From Thiotrichaceae bacterium (GTDB lineage Bacteria > Pseudomonadota > Gammaproteobacteria > Thiotrichales > Thiotrichaceae): a stretch of 7,658 nt of DNA. The number at the start of each line of letters is the position of its first letter. Position 1 is the stretch's first letter. The notes beneath the pieces were generated by a model, which saw only the letters and a program-made list of their open reading frames with translations, had not been told where the DNA came from and searched no databases. Below are positions 1-5,862 of this stretch, piece after piece. The stretch is from contig JALVFC010000468.1 in the NCBI GenBank assembly GCA_027030285.1, positions 1 to 7,658 of the forward strand, in the 5' to 3' direction. The position numbers and the translations under genes are program-made.

Positions 1-310
1 GCCATGAAATGCTGTAATACAAAACAGCGGCAAACAAAACCACAGGTAGCCACTGCAATAAACCCAGCCAAAAGGTACTGCCCAGATCAGCTTCGCCGCC
101 ATTAACATTAGCAAGTACTATCAGTATGCTAAGTGCAACAGCGCCAGCTATTGCCAGTAGCAGACCAGATTGCCAGCCATTGCGTAATGTGACTAATGCA
201 ATGGTAGCGTTGCTAAACAGACTGAGTAGCGGCATAAACAGACCAATGATGGAAAACAGCATCAAAAAAGTAAATGCCTGTATCCGACCTGCCATAATAA
301 AGCGGGCCAT
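1..310 (-). CDS. DUF2232/YybS-like integral membrane protein, 5' part (runs off the left edge)
   Basis: The minus strand reads open from an ATG at 310 to the window edge, giving 103 residues with no stop. The protein begins MARFIMAGRIQAF and then shows hydrophobic stretches at about residues 11-35, 47-65 and 79-100, so several membrane spans are present. A clear ribosome binding site (AGGAG, about 7 bases upstream) supports this start. It lies downstream of rpsR on the same strand, where Pseudomonas-type genomes carry a DUF2232 membrane protein between rpsR and rplI. The MARFIMAGR-type opening also resembles members of that family as I remember them. The family has no firmly established biochemical role; it is related by name to YybS of Firmicutes. 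The identification rests on position, hydropathy and the N-terminal motif. The 3' part lies outside the window. Confidence 0.8.
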   Translation of the reverse strand, partial: MARFIMAGRIQAFTFLMLFSIIGLFMPLLSLFSNATIALVTLRNGWQSGLLLAIAGAVALSILIVLANVNGGEADLGSTFWLGLLQWLPVVLFAAVLYYSISW

Positions 311-446
311 GCCTGTCTCCTGTAGTTCCTGAGTTCAATCAGTAATTGCTCAGATTATGCTCGTATTGTTCGGGTTCAGGGCGAAAGCACAGAGTTTATA
401 AGTATAAATGATCACTTTCAAAGCTACCGAGTCCTGCTATCGCTCC

Positions 447-468
447 TCGCCTACATCTATGTGGGCGA
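447..468 (-). other. Strong RNA hairpin between rpsR and the DUF2232-like gene
   Basis: A 22-base near-perfect palindrome forms a stem of about 10 pairs, with one wobble and a very tight loop. It lies in the 201-base gap (311-511) after rpsR. No T-run follows on either strand, so it is not a canonical Rho-independent terminator. It could be a processing site, a 3'-end stabiliser for rpsF-rpsR mRNA, or an attenuator that lowers expression of the membrane protein. The rest of the gap shows only the ribosome binding site of the downstream gene. Confidence 0.55.
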
Positions 469-511
469 TGTAAAAATGGGCAATACGAGTGTAATATGAG
501 CAATTACAATG

Positions 512-739
512 TTATTTGTGCTGATCTGTATACGGCAGTAAAGCCAGAAAACGGGCGCGCTTGATAGCCGTTGCCAATTGGCGCTGGTATTTTGCTGAAG
601 TACCAGTAATGCGGCTGGGAACGATTTTTCCCGTCTCAGTAATAAAGTCCTTGAGCAAGTCAAGGTCTTTATAGTCAATATCGGTAATACCCTCCGCTGT
701 AAAACGGCAGTATTTTTGTCTTCTAAAAAAACGTGACAT
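512..739 (-). CDS. rpsR: Small ribosomal subunit protein bS18
   Basis: This is a 75-residue protein, the normal bS18 length. It carries the typical basic N-terminus with FFRRQKYCRF and the conserved core around DYKDLDLLKDFITETGKIVPSRITG, ending in an Arg/Lys-rich helix (KRARFLALLPY). S18 binds the platform of the 30S subunit as a heterodimer with S6 and contacts 16S rRNA in the central domain. A GGGAGA ribosome binding site sits just before the ATG at 739. The gene starts 16 bases after the rpsF stop, so the two are co-transcribed. Enterobacteria have priB between rpsF and rpsR; it is absent here. Nothing is unusual in the protein. Confidence 0.98.
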   Translation of the reverse strand: MSRFFRRQKYCRFTAEGITDIDYKDLDLLKDFITETGKIVPSRITGTSAKYQRQLATAIKRARFLALLPYTDQHK

Positions 740-755
740 CTGTTATCTCCCGTTA

Positions 756-1097
756 TTAAGCTTTTGCTTGTTTTTTGTCGTGTTCCTTGCTCAACAGAGA
801 AGGAGACGTGATAGCGGCATCGCGTTTAATGACCAGTTTGCGAAGAATCGCGTCATTAAAGCGGAACAGGTCTTCCAGCTTGGCTAAAGTCTCACTGTCG
901 CACTCAATATTCATCAGCACGTAATGGGCTTTATGCAGCTTAACAATTGGGTAGGCTAGTTGACGGCGACCCCAGTCTTCCAGGCGGTGTATAGTCCCTT
1001 TGGCTTCTTCAACCAGGGTGCGGTAGCGTTCGATCATGGCAGGAACCTGCTCGCTCTGATCGGGATGTACCAGAAATACAATTTCGTAATGTCTCAT
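756..1097 (-). CDS. rpsF: Small ribosomal subunit protein bS6
   Basis: This 113-residue protein opens with MRHYEIVFLVHPDQSEQVPAMIERY and contains EDWGRRQLAYPIVKLHKAHYVLMNIE and FRFNDAILRKLVIK, the hallmark blocks of bS6. Its ferredoxin-like fold binds S18 and the central domain of 16S rRNA on the 30S platform. The C-terminus is short and lysine-containing (KEHDKKQAKA) rather than the long acidic tail of E. coli S6, which is a target of glutamate addition there. An AAGGAG ribosome binding site lies 5 bases before the ATG. The gene heads the rpsF-rpsR unit. A sigma70-like promoter and a leader RNA resembling the S6:S18 binding motif lie upstream, so autoregulation by the S6:S18 complex is likely. 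Confidence 0.98.
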   Translation of the reverse strand: MRHYEIVFLVHPDQSEQVPAMIERYRTLVEEAKGTIHRLEDWGRRQLAYPIVKLHKAHYVLMNIECDSETLAKLEDLFRFNDAILRKLVIKRDAAITSPSLLSKEHDKKQAKA

Positions 1098-1117
1098 TGT
1101 TGCTCCTTATGGATAAA

Positions 1118-1159
1118 TTGCCTTCCGGTGTTACTTCAAGATAAACACGGGTAAGACAA
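1118..1159 (-). promoter_or_regulatory. Candidate S6:S18 complex-binding RNA motif in the rpsF leader
   Basis: In minus-strand RNA, the arm UUGUCUUACC (1159-1150) pairs with GGAAGGCAA (1126-1118) apart from one bulged A. Inside it, UGUU (1147-1144) pairs with AACA (1132-1129) to make an upper hairpin. The trinucleotide CCG (1128-1126) sits at the junction on the 3' side. The described S6:S18 complex-binding motif is a CCG in a bulge flanked by a stem and a hairpin in rpsF leaders, mimicking the 16S rRNA site. The structure ends 9 bases before the AAGGAG ribosome binding site, a sensible place for translational feedback. The pairing was done by eye. Confidence 0.65.
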
Positions 1160-1189
1160 GGAGGTGGGCTTGCTGCCCAAAGGCGCGAC

Positions 1190-1218
1190 ATTATTCATTA
1201 AGTACCAGGCATTGTCAA
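1190..1218 (-). promoter_or_regulatory. Sigma70-type promoter of rpsF-rpsR
   Basis: On the minus strand a perfect -35 box TTGACA (1218-1213) is followed by a 17-bp spacer and AATAAT (1195-1190), five of six matches to the -10 consensus. Transcription would start near 1183, giving a leader of about 85 bases before rpsF. No other box pair of this quality was seen in the window. Confidence 0.75.
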
Positions 1219-1240
1219 TGAAAATATAAGCTCAGCAGTG

Positions 1241-1259
1241 ATAGCTGATCTGCTATGCT
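1241..1259 (+). promoter_or_regulatory. Possible extended -10 promoter with an overlapping dyad for the alkB operon
   Basis: TGCTATGCT (1251-1259) fits an extended -10 element, with no convincing -35 box 17 bp upstream. The dyad ATAGC-N6-GCTAT (1241-1256) overlaps it and could be an operator. No Ada-box-like site was recognised. The 1219-1322 region separates the divergent rpsF and alkB units. Confidence 0.3.
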
Positions 1260-1322
1260 TACACAGCAAAAACATTCTGCCTCGGTTTTAGTTGAAGAAG
1301 GTTAACAGCGCATCAGGTATCA

Positions 1323-1949
1323 ATGTCTCAGCTTGATTTATTTATAACAGCAGAAACAAACCGCCTTCCCTATGATGGTGAAGTGTATTACAACCCTGCG
1401 CTACTGGATAAAAAACAGGCGAGTGCCTACTTTGACCGACTTCTTCAAGAAATTAACTGGAAACAGGATGAAGTCATCATTTACGGCAGGCATATTGTCA
1501 CCTCACGCATGACCGCCTGGTATGCTGATGACTATTATACTTACACGTATTCCAGGGTAGCACGTCAGGCAATGCTGTGGACTCCTCTGCTGCGTGAACT
1601 AAAACAGCTTGTTGAAGCAACAACAGGGCAAACTTTCAACGCCTGCCTGTTAAACCTTTACCATTCAGGAAGCGAAAGCCTGGGCTGGCATAGCGATGAT
1701 GAGCCTTCTTTGCAGCGCGCTGGTATGATTGCTTCCCTGAGTCTGGGGGCAGAGCGCAAGTTTATGTTCAAGCATAAACGAACGGCGGAAAAAGTTGCCT
1801 TGTTACTGGAGTCTGGCAGTTTGCTGCGCATGCAGGGTGATACCCAGCAACACTGGCTACATAGTCTGCCGAAAACCAGACTGGTTAGCAGACCGAGGAT
1901 CAACCTGACATTTCGGCAAATGCGTGTTGATGTCGTCAAGCCCCTTTAA
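1323..1949 (+). CDS. alkB: AlkB-family 2-oxoglutarate/Fe(II)-dependent nucleic acid dealkylase
   Basis: This is a 208-residue cytoplasmic protein. Family enzymes oxidise N-alkyl lesions such as 1-methyladenine and 3-methylcytosine, releasing the alkyl group as an aldehyde and consuming 2-oxoglutarate and oxygen. The core NLYHSGSESLGWHSDDE (residues 111-127) supplies iron ligands H123 and D125. The distal histidine is H180 in LHSLPK, and RINLTFR supplies R192 and R198 for 2-oxoglutarate. An MQGDTQQHW block precedes the distal His. The HSLPKT and PRINLTFR wording resembles the ALKBH2/3-like bacterial group more than E. coli AlkB. Start: ATG at 1323 with a modest AGGT 4 bases upstream; no better in-frame start was found. 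It is first in a three-gene unit, with 13 bases to the next start. Substrate preference (DNA, RNA or both) cannot be read from the sequence. Confidence 0.92.
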   Translation: MSQLDLFITAETNRLPYDGEVYYNPALLDKKQASAYFDRLLQEINWKQDEVIIYGRHIVTSRMTAWYADDYYTYTYSRVARQAMLWTPLLRELKQLVEATTGQTFNACLLNLYHSGSESLGWHSDDEPSLQRAGMIASLSLGAERKFMFKHKRTAEKVALLLESGSLLRMQGDTQQHWLHSLPKTRLVSRPRINLTFRQMRVDVVKPL

Positions 1950-1962
1950 TAAACTGGATACC

Positions 1963-2325
1963 ATGAAATACCTTTTACTGGTCGCACACGGAAGCCGGCG
2001 CAAAGCCTCGAATGATGAAGTGCGTCAACTGGCGCAGCATATGAACACCTTGCAGCATGATTATGATGCAGTTGGCAGTGCCTTTCTTGAGCTGGCAGAG
2101 CCCCTGATTCCACAAGGGATACAGGATGCAATAGCCAAAGGTGCCAGTGAGGTGGTGGTGTTGCCCTATTTCTTGTCTGCAGGACGGCATGTTAGCAAAG
2201 ATGTGCCTGCCGAAGTAAGCAGGGTGCGTGAAGAATATCCACAGGTAAAGATACGCATTGCTCCCTATTTGGGGAGTGCAGCAGGCATTGCCGAGTTGTT
2301 ACTTGCCCAGGCAAATGAAAAATAA
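1963..2325 (+). CDS. cbiX: Short CbiX/SirB-type sirohydrochlorin chelatase
   Basis: This 120-residue protein is the size of the single-domain CbiX form, which works as a homodimer in archaea and inserts a metal (Co or Fe) into sirohydrochlorin for cobalamin or siroheme. It opens with KYLLLVAHGSRR, where H9 is the usual metal-binding/catalytic His, and has the second conserved His, H76, in PYFLSAGRHVSKDVP (residues 68-82). An upstream in-frame GTG at 1924 would add 13 residues overlapping alkB. The ATG at 1963 is preferred because the conserved beta-strand begins directly there. The ribosome binding site is weak, so translation may rely on ribosomes finishing alkB 13 bases upstream. Its stop TAA overlaps the next start as TAATG. 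Whether it loads Fe or Co is not visible; no siroheme or cobalamin genes are in the window. Confidence 0.87.
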   Translation: MKYLLLVAHGSRRKASNDEVRQLAQHMNTLQHDYDAVGSAFLELAEPLIPQGIQDAIAKGASEVVVLPYFLSAGRHVSKDVPAEVSRVREEYPQVKIRIAPYLGSAAGIAELLLAQANEK

Positions 2326-2855
2326 TGACTGTATCTGACAGGATAAAGCTGGGGGTTAGCAGTTGCTTGCTGGGGGATAAGGTTCGCTATGATGGCAAGC
2401 ATAAATATTTTGCGGGTCTATATCAGGGTTTGAGTGATGAGTTTGTGTTTCAGGGGTTTTGCCCCGAGGTGGCAGTGGGTATGGGGGTACCTCGACCACC
2501 AATACAACTGGTGCAATGTCAGCAGGGTATTGAAGCATGTGATGTGGTAGACAGTAATATCATGTGGACGCAACAGCTCACCGACTATGCCCAGCAGGAA
2601 GCTGCCACGCACATAGCAAAATTATCAGGGTTTATTTTTAAGAAAAATTCACCCAGCTGTGCACCGGGAGCGTTGAAAATATTTGATACCCGGGGACGTA
2701 TCTTGCATCAAAACGGGGTTGGCATTTTTGCAAACGTCATCCAGCAGCAATTTCCACAACTGCCAGTGATTGATGAAACAGGGTTTGCAAATGCTATCCA
2801 GCGCGACAGGTTTGTGCAAGATGTCAGGGTATACTACAAAAAGAGCCTAATGTGA
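2325..2855 (+). CDS. DUF523 family Fe-S protein, TudS-like (2-thiouracil desulfurase family)
   Basis: This is a 176-residue protein. DUF523 members include TudS, which removes sulfur from thiolated uracil using a [4Fe-4S] cluster held by three cysteines. Three well-placed cysteines are present: C14 in GVSSCLLGDKVRYDG, C46 in GFCPEVAVGMGVPRPP and C112 in KKNSPSCAPG. Together with the VRYDG and PEVAxGxGxPRPP blocks this is a confident family call. It is a stand-alone DUF523; the E. coli homologue YbgA carries an extra DUF1722 domain that is absent here. The SPSC motif is followed by APG, where SPSCG is commoner in the family from memory. The start ATG overlaps the cbiX stop, indicating translational coupling. 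The last 32 bases overlap the 3' end of the convergent HAD gene. Actual activity on thiouracil is inferred from the family. Confidence 0.88.
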   Translation: MTVSDRIKLGVSSCLLGDKVRYDGKHKYFAGLYQGLSDEFVFQGFCPEVAVGMGVPRPPIQLVQCQQGIEACDVVDSNIMWTQQLTDYAQQEAATHIAKLSGFIFKKNSPSCAPGALKIFDTRGRILHQNGVGIFANVIQQQFPQLPVIDETGFANAIQRDRFVQDVRVYYKKSLM

Positions 2856-3579
2856 CAATCTCAATCTTGTGTAATCTGGCAGTTTGTATGTCTTTTCGGG
2901 TGTTATAGCCCCAGCCTGCAAGTTGCAGCTTGATACTTTCAAGTGCTGGGTTGTTCTGCACCTTGAGCAGCGTTGGCAAGCGGTCTTCAATAAAAATCAT
3001 GGGTGTGTCCGGGGATTCTGAGAGCAGTTGTTGCAAGGTTTCCTGTTTACTGCGTTGCCGATCCATGCCAAAGATATGTGACATCGGCAGGTCAATACCG
3101 CTGCCCTGTATAATACGCTCAACAAAGCGTTCCTGCTTGGTGGTTACAATATAAAGCGCGTCTTTGGGCAGTTTGCGTAACTTGTCTGCCATGCCAGAAA
3201 ATAACGGGTTATGGTCAAGCCAGTCCTGTTCATCCTGCTGTATCCACTGGTCTCGAATGCTGGCAAAACGAGATTTCAGTTCAGTGATATCCAGCTGATC
3301 AGCAGATATTAGCGCAGCCATGTGAGCATCATAGTGTGCGCATAAATCTGCAACAGACATTCCCTGAAACAGCGCACGCATTATCAGAATGGCTTCATAA
3401 CCTGTTTCCAGCCAAGGTCTGACCTGGCGAAAAGCATCAATCTGTGCCTGCTCTATTTCTGTAGCAGCCATCTCCGGCCAAAAATATTGTGCAGCCCTGA
3501 AACCACTAACCGCAGTTTCAATAGCGCTATCGCAAATCACACCATCGAAATCCAGTGCATACCGAATGAGTGTTGTCAT
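2824..3579 (-). CDS. HAD-superfamily hydrolase (phosphatase-like)
   Basis: This is a 251-residue cytoplasmic protein with all four HAD motifs. Motif I is YALDFDGVICDS (nucleophile D10, acid/base D12), motif II is IVTTK (T146/T147), motif III is probably K178 in DRQRSKQE, and motif IV is FIEDR (E198, D199). A helical cap lies between motifs I and II, about residues 20-125. The fold implies phosphate-ester hydrolysis with Mg2+; the substrate is unknown. The ATG at 3579 is chosen because the conserved motif I follows at once. The longer TTG start at 3666 adds an unrelated stretch overlapping the small membrane ORF in another frame. No Shine-Dalgarno sequence is visible, so reinitiation after the small ORF, whose stop is 13 bases upstream, is likely. 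The 3' end overlaps the convergent DUF523 gene by 32 bases. Confidence 0.85.
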   Translation of the reverse strand: MTTLIRYALDFDGVICDSAIETAVSGFRAAQYFWPEMAATEIEQAQIDAFRQVRPWLETGYEAILIMRALFQGMSVADLCAHYDAHMAALISADQLDITELKSRFASIRDQWIQQDEQDWLDHNPLFSGMADKLRKLPKDALYIVTTKQERFVERIIQGSGIDLPMSHIFGMDRQRSKQETLQQLLSESPDTPMIFIEDRLPTLLKVQNNPALESIKLQLAGWGYNTRKDIQTARLHKIEIVTLGSFCSIP

Positions 3580-3592
3580 AAGCCAGGAGACT

Positions 3593-3697
3593 CTAGGTAA
3601 TAAAAGATTGCACCAGTTTAACCAGCAGATAGAGAGTACCGACACACACGGTACAGGCAAGAACAAGCTTAGCAGCCATTGCTAGTCGATTATTCAT
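3593..3697 (-). CDS. Putative 34-residue single-span membrane peptide
   Basis: An ATG at 3697 opens a 34-codon frame ending in TAG at 3593-3595. The peptide has a short N-terminus with Arg4 and Lys10, then a hydrophobic run LVLACTVCVGTLYLLV (residues 11-26), then KLVQSFIT, so it reads as one membrane span. The ATG overlaps the stop of the upstream DUF255 gene within ATGAATAA, the usual arrangement of a translationally coupled gene. Its stop lies 13 bases before the HAD start, so it fills the gap between the two genes almost exactly. No strong ribosome binding site is seen; an AGGT lies about 10 bases upstream inside the DUF255 gene. I do not recognise a family. It could be a chance frame, but position, length and hydropathy favour a real small protein. 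Confidence 0.5.
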   Translation of the reverse strand: MNNRLAMAAKLVLACTVCVGTLYLLVKLVQSFIT

Positions 3698-5528
3698 GAG
3701 ATGGATACCTGTGAGCAGTAGCGATGAGCGAGGCATAGCTAAAAGGATTGGATTCGACGGATTTGGTTGAGTAACTTAGTACCTGGCGAGCTCTGGCAGT
3801 GATAGTAGGTACATTTGCTAAAAAGCTGGCACGGATTAACAGGGTTTCAGCCGAAGGGTAAGGACTATCCGTCAGATGTGCTGCCAGCACGCCTTCGGGC
3901 AATAGCTGTTTCTCCGACTCTTGCCATTTGTGGTTTTTGTAGAAGTGTTGCCAGGCGTATTCAAGTAGTTTGATTCCGGTGTTTCGTGCCTGTGTGTTGT
4001 GGCTTGCCCTGGCCCAGCTCAACAACCCCCAGGCGGCAGCGGCATAATCACCAAGTGTGCCGGGTTTATCGGTGTCGGCAGAGCGTTTCAGATTTTTGCC
4101 GTTCCACATTGTTACCAGAAAATGGGCGAGTTTGTCACCCGTGGGTTTTAGTGTCGTGTCGCTGCTGAGTGCACGGGCAAATGCTGCCAGAGCCAGACCA
4201 TTCCAGGCAGTTAGTAATTTGGTATCTTGTGGAAGTTTACGGTGCTTTTGCCGATAATTCTTAAGTTTATTTTTTATCTGCTTTAGTTGTGTATCAAGCT
4301 TGTCTGCGGGTTGTCCTAGACGTTTGGCAAGTGATTCAAGGCTGCCTTGCAACATAGGTAAGTTGCCGGCATCCATTTCGGCTTGCTGATCCATTTCCCA
4401 TGCCGTATTTGCCAGTTTTAGTTCTTCGGGAGACAAGATCTGCCTGAGTTGCTGCTGTGTCCACAGGTAGTAGCCACCTTCAATACCATGATCATCAACC
4501 GCAGACAGGCTGGCTATAAAGGCTCCCTGGTTGGGGTTTAGCATGTTTTGCTGTAGAAAATGCAGTGTTTCCAGTGCTACTTTACGATATGCAGGCTGCT
4601 GATAATAATCGGCTGCATCCAGATAGAGTATTGGTAACATAGCATTGTTATACAGCATTTTTTCAAAGTGTGGTGTATGCCAGCCCTGATCGACAGTGTA
4701 GCGAAAAAAACCACCTGCTATCTCGTCATGCAGTCCCTTACTTGCCATGGTGTCCAGTGTCAGCTTGATAAATGCGTCAATATCCTTGCGTTTACGACTT
4801 CTGTTGATCTCCAGCAAGGCAGCCAGCTGTGGGGATGAAGGAAATTTCATTTGCTCACCGAGTCCACCTTGCAAGGTATCGGCTGAACTCATGATATCGC
4901 TCAGCAGTGTATTGCTGTTTTCAGTAAGATGTTTTTTTCTGCCACGGATTTCCTGATCGTTTAAAGCATCAGTGAGCTTTTCATTCATGTCCCTGGCATC
5001 ATGAGCCAGTTTGTTATGGTTGCTTTTCCACTGCTGCGCAAGGTCGGTGAGTGCCTCGGAGAAAGAAGACTTGGGGATATAGGTTGCACCAACCAGTGGA
5101 TAACCCTCAGGTGTGATAAATACATTCAGCGGCCAGCCTGCCGTGCCATTCGTCGCACTAACGAATTCAATGAGTCGCTTGTCCAGTACAGGGTTGAGCT
5201 CACGGTCAACTTTTACGGGAACATAGTCCCTATTCAGCTTTTGCGCAATTTCAGCATTGGAGTAACTTTCGCGGTGCATGACATGACACCAGTAGCAGGC
5301 ATAGTACCCAATGGAGACAAACAACAACTTGTTTTCCTTGCGGGCTTTTTCAATAGCAGCACTGCCCCACTCCATCCAGTTAATCGGATCATTGCCATGC
5401 ATGGACAGGTAAGGTGATGCGTGATTTTTTAGTGAATTGGCGGTTGCCTGTAGTGAAAACAGCCAGCTGATAATGATGTAGGCACAGGTGCTAAAGGTAA
5501 ATGGGCTGATTTTTCTGCGTGACTTCAT
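3690..5528 (-). CDS. Exported DUF255/YyaL-like protein: thioredoxin-fold plus (alpha/alpha)6-barrel-like domain
   Basis: This is a 612-residue protein of the DUF255 family (YyaL/SPATA20-like). An N-terminal signal peptide is visible: KSRRK, a hydrophobic core at about residues 9-27, and likely cleavage after ATA (residue 30). The thioredoxin-like domain follows at about 31-190, with the family pattern NPINWMEWG (48-56), SIGYYACYWCHVM (72-84; cysteines C78 and C81) and TAGWPLNVF (129-137). The C-terminal alpha-helical domain carries GGFFRYTVD and PHFEKMLYNNA (272-296), the second signature of the family. The usual CHWC is CYWC here. The family's biochemical role is poorly established; export with a CxxC pair would allow periplasmic redox or cell-envelope work, which is inference. 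An AGGT ribosome binding site precedes the ATG. It heads the unit with the 34-residue peptide and the HAD hydrolase. Confidence 0.87.
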   Translation of the reverse strand: MKSRRKISPFTFSTCAYIIISWLFSLQATANSLKNHASPYLSMHGNDPINWMEWGSAAIEKARKENKLLFVSIGYYACYWCHVMHRESYSNAEIAQKLNRDYVPVKVDRELNPVLDKRLIEFVSATNGTAGWPLNVFITPEGYPLVGATYIPKSSFSEALTDLAQQWKSNHNKLAHDARDMNEKLTDALNDQEIRGRKKHLTENSNTLLSDIMSSADTLQGGLGEQMKFPSSPQLAALLEINRSRKRKDIDAFIKLTLDTMASKGLHDEIAGGFFRYTVDQGWHTPHFEKMLYNNAMLPILYLDAADYYQQPAYRKVALETLHFLQQNMLNPNQGAFIASLSAVDDHGIEGGYYLWTQQQLRQILSPEELKLANTAWEMDQQAEMDAGNLPMLQGSLESLAKRLGQPADKLDTQLKQIKNKLKNYRQKHRKLPQDTKLLTAWNGLALAAFARALSSDTTLKPTGDKLAHFLVTMWNGKNLKRSADTDKPGTLGDYAAAAWGLLSWARASHNTQARNTGIKLLEYAWQHFYKNHKWQESEKQLLPEGVLAAHLTDSPYPSAETLLIRASFLANVPTITARARQVLSYSTKSVESNPFSYASLIATAHRYPSHE

Positions 5529-5862
5529 GCTGACCTGATACGAGTGAAAACAATGCTGGATGTAAAACGGGTTATTTTAGCAGATGTTTTTCCTTTTCCT
5601 GAATAGGCATAGAAATTTAGGCTTGTCTAATACTTTCAGTTAAACAGCATCCCTGATATTATATGTGGTTCTTTATTACACATTTCAGTGCTGGGGTAAT
5701 TTAGTTCGTAGTCTGAAGTTGTTGATGCATTAACGAGCTGACTTAACAGTAATATATCTATAAAAAAATGTGTAGGGCAATAAGGTGGCTTGATAAGTAT
5801 CTATTAGATAACTAGTGGTTTTACAAGTTAAGTTACCAAATATAATTATAACGGTGATCGAT
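5529..5862. promoter_or_regulatory. Divergent AT-rich intergenic region with weak promoter candidates
   Basis: This 334-base gap separates the divergent DUF255 and ankyrin genes. On the minus strand a perfect TATAAT (5663-5658) lies about 130 bases before the DUF255 start but lacks a good -35 box. On the plus strand TATAAT (5841-5846) is preceded by TTTACA (5820-5825) with a short 15-bp spacer, which would leave a leader of only about 10 bases before the ankyrin start. An upstream TTGATA (5790-5795) has no good -10. A dyad TATCTA-T-TAGATA (5798-5810) is a possible operator. No gene or RNA was recognised in the gap. Confidence 0.4.

Noticed and set aside
126..332. 68-residue plus-strand frame
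   Set aside because: It lies opposite the DUF2232-like gene, which has a good ribosome binding site, family-like start and membrane spans; the plus frame shows no domain.
1165..1179. TGGGC-AGCAA-GCCCA hairpin in the rpsF leader as a transcription attenuator
   Set aside because: The stem is only 5 bp and no U-run follows; it may be a minor leader fold but not a terminator.
3580..3666. Longer HAD start at TTG 3666
   Set aside because: The added 29 residues do not belong to the HAD fold and lie out of frame over the small membrane ORF; motif I follows the ATG at 3579 directly.
5001..5417. 138-residue plus-strand frame inside the DUF255 gene
   Set aside because: It is antisense to the thioredoxin-like domain with its conserved motifs; no recognisable protein features or ribosome binding site support it.
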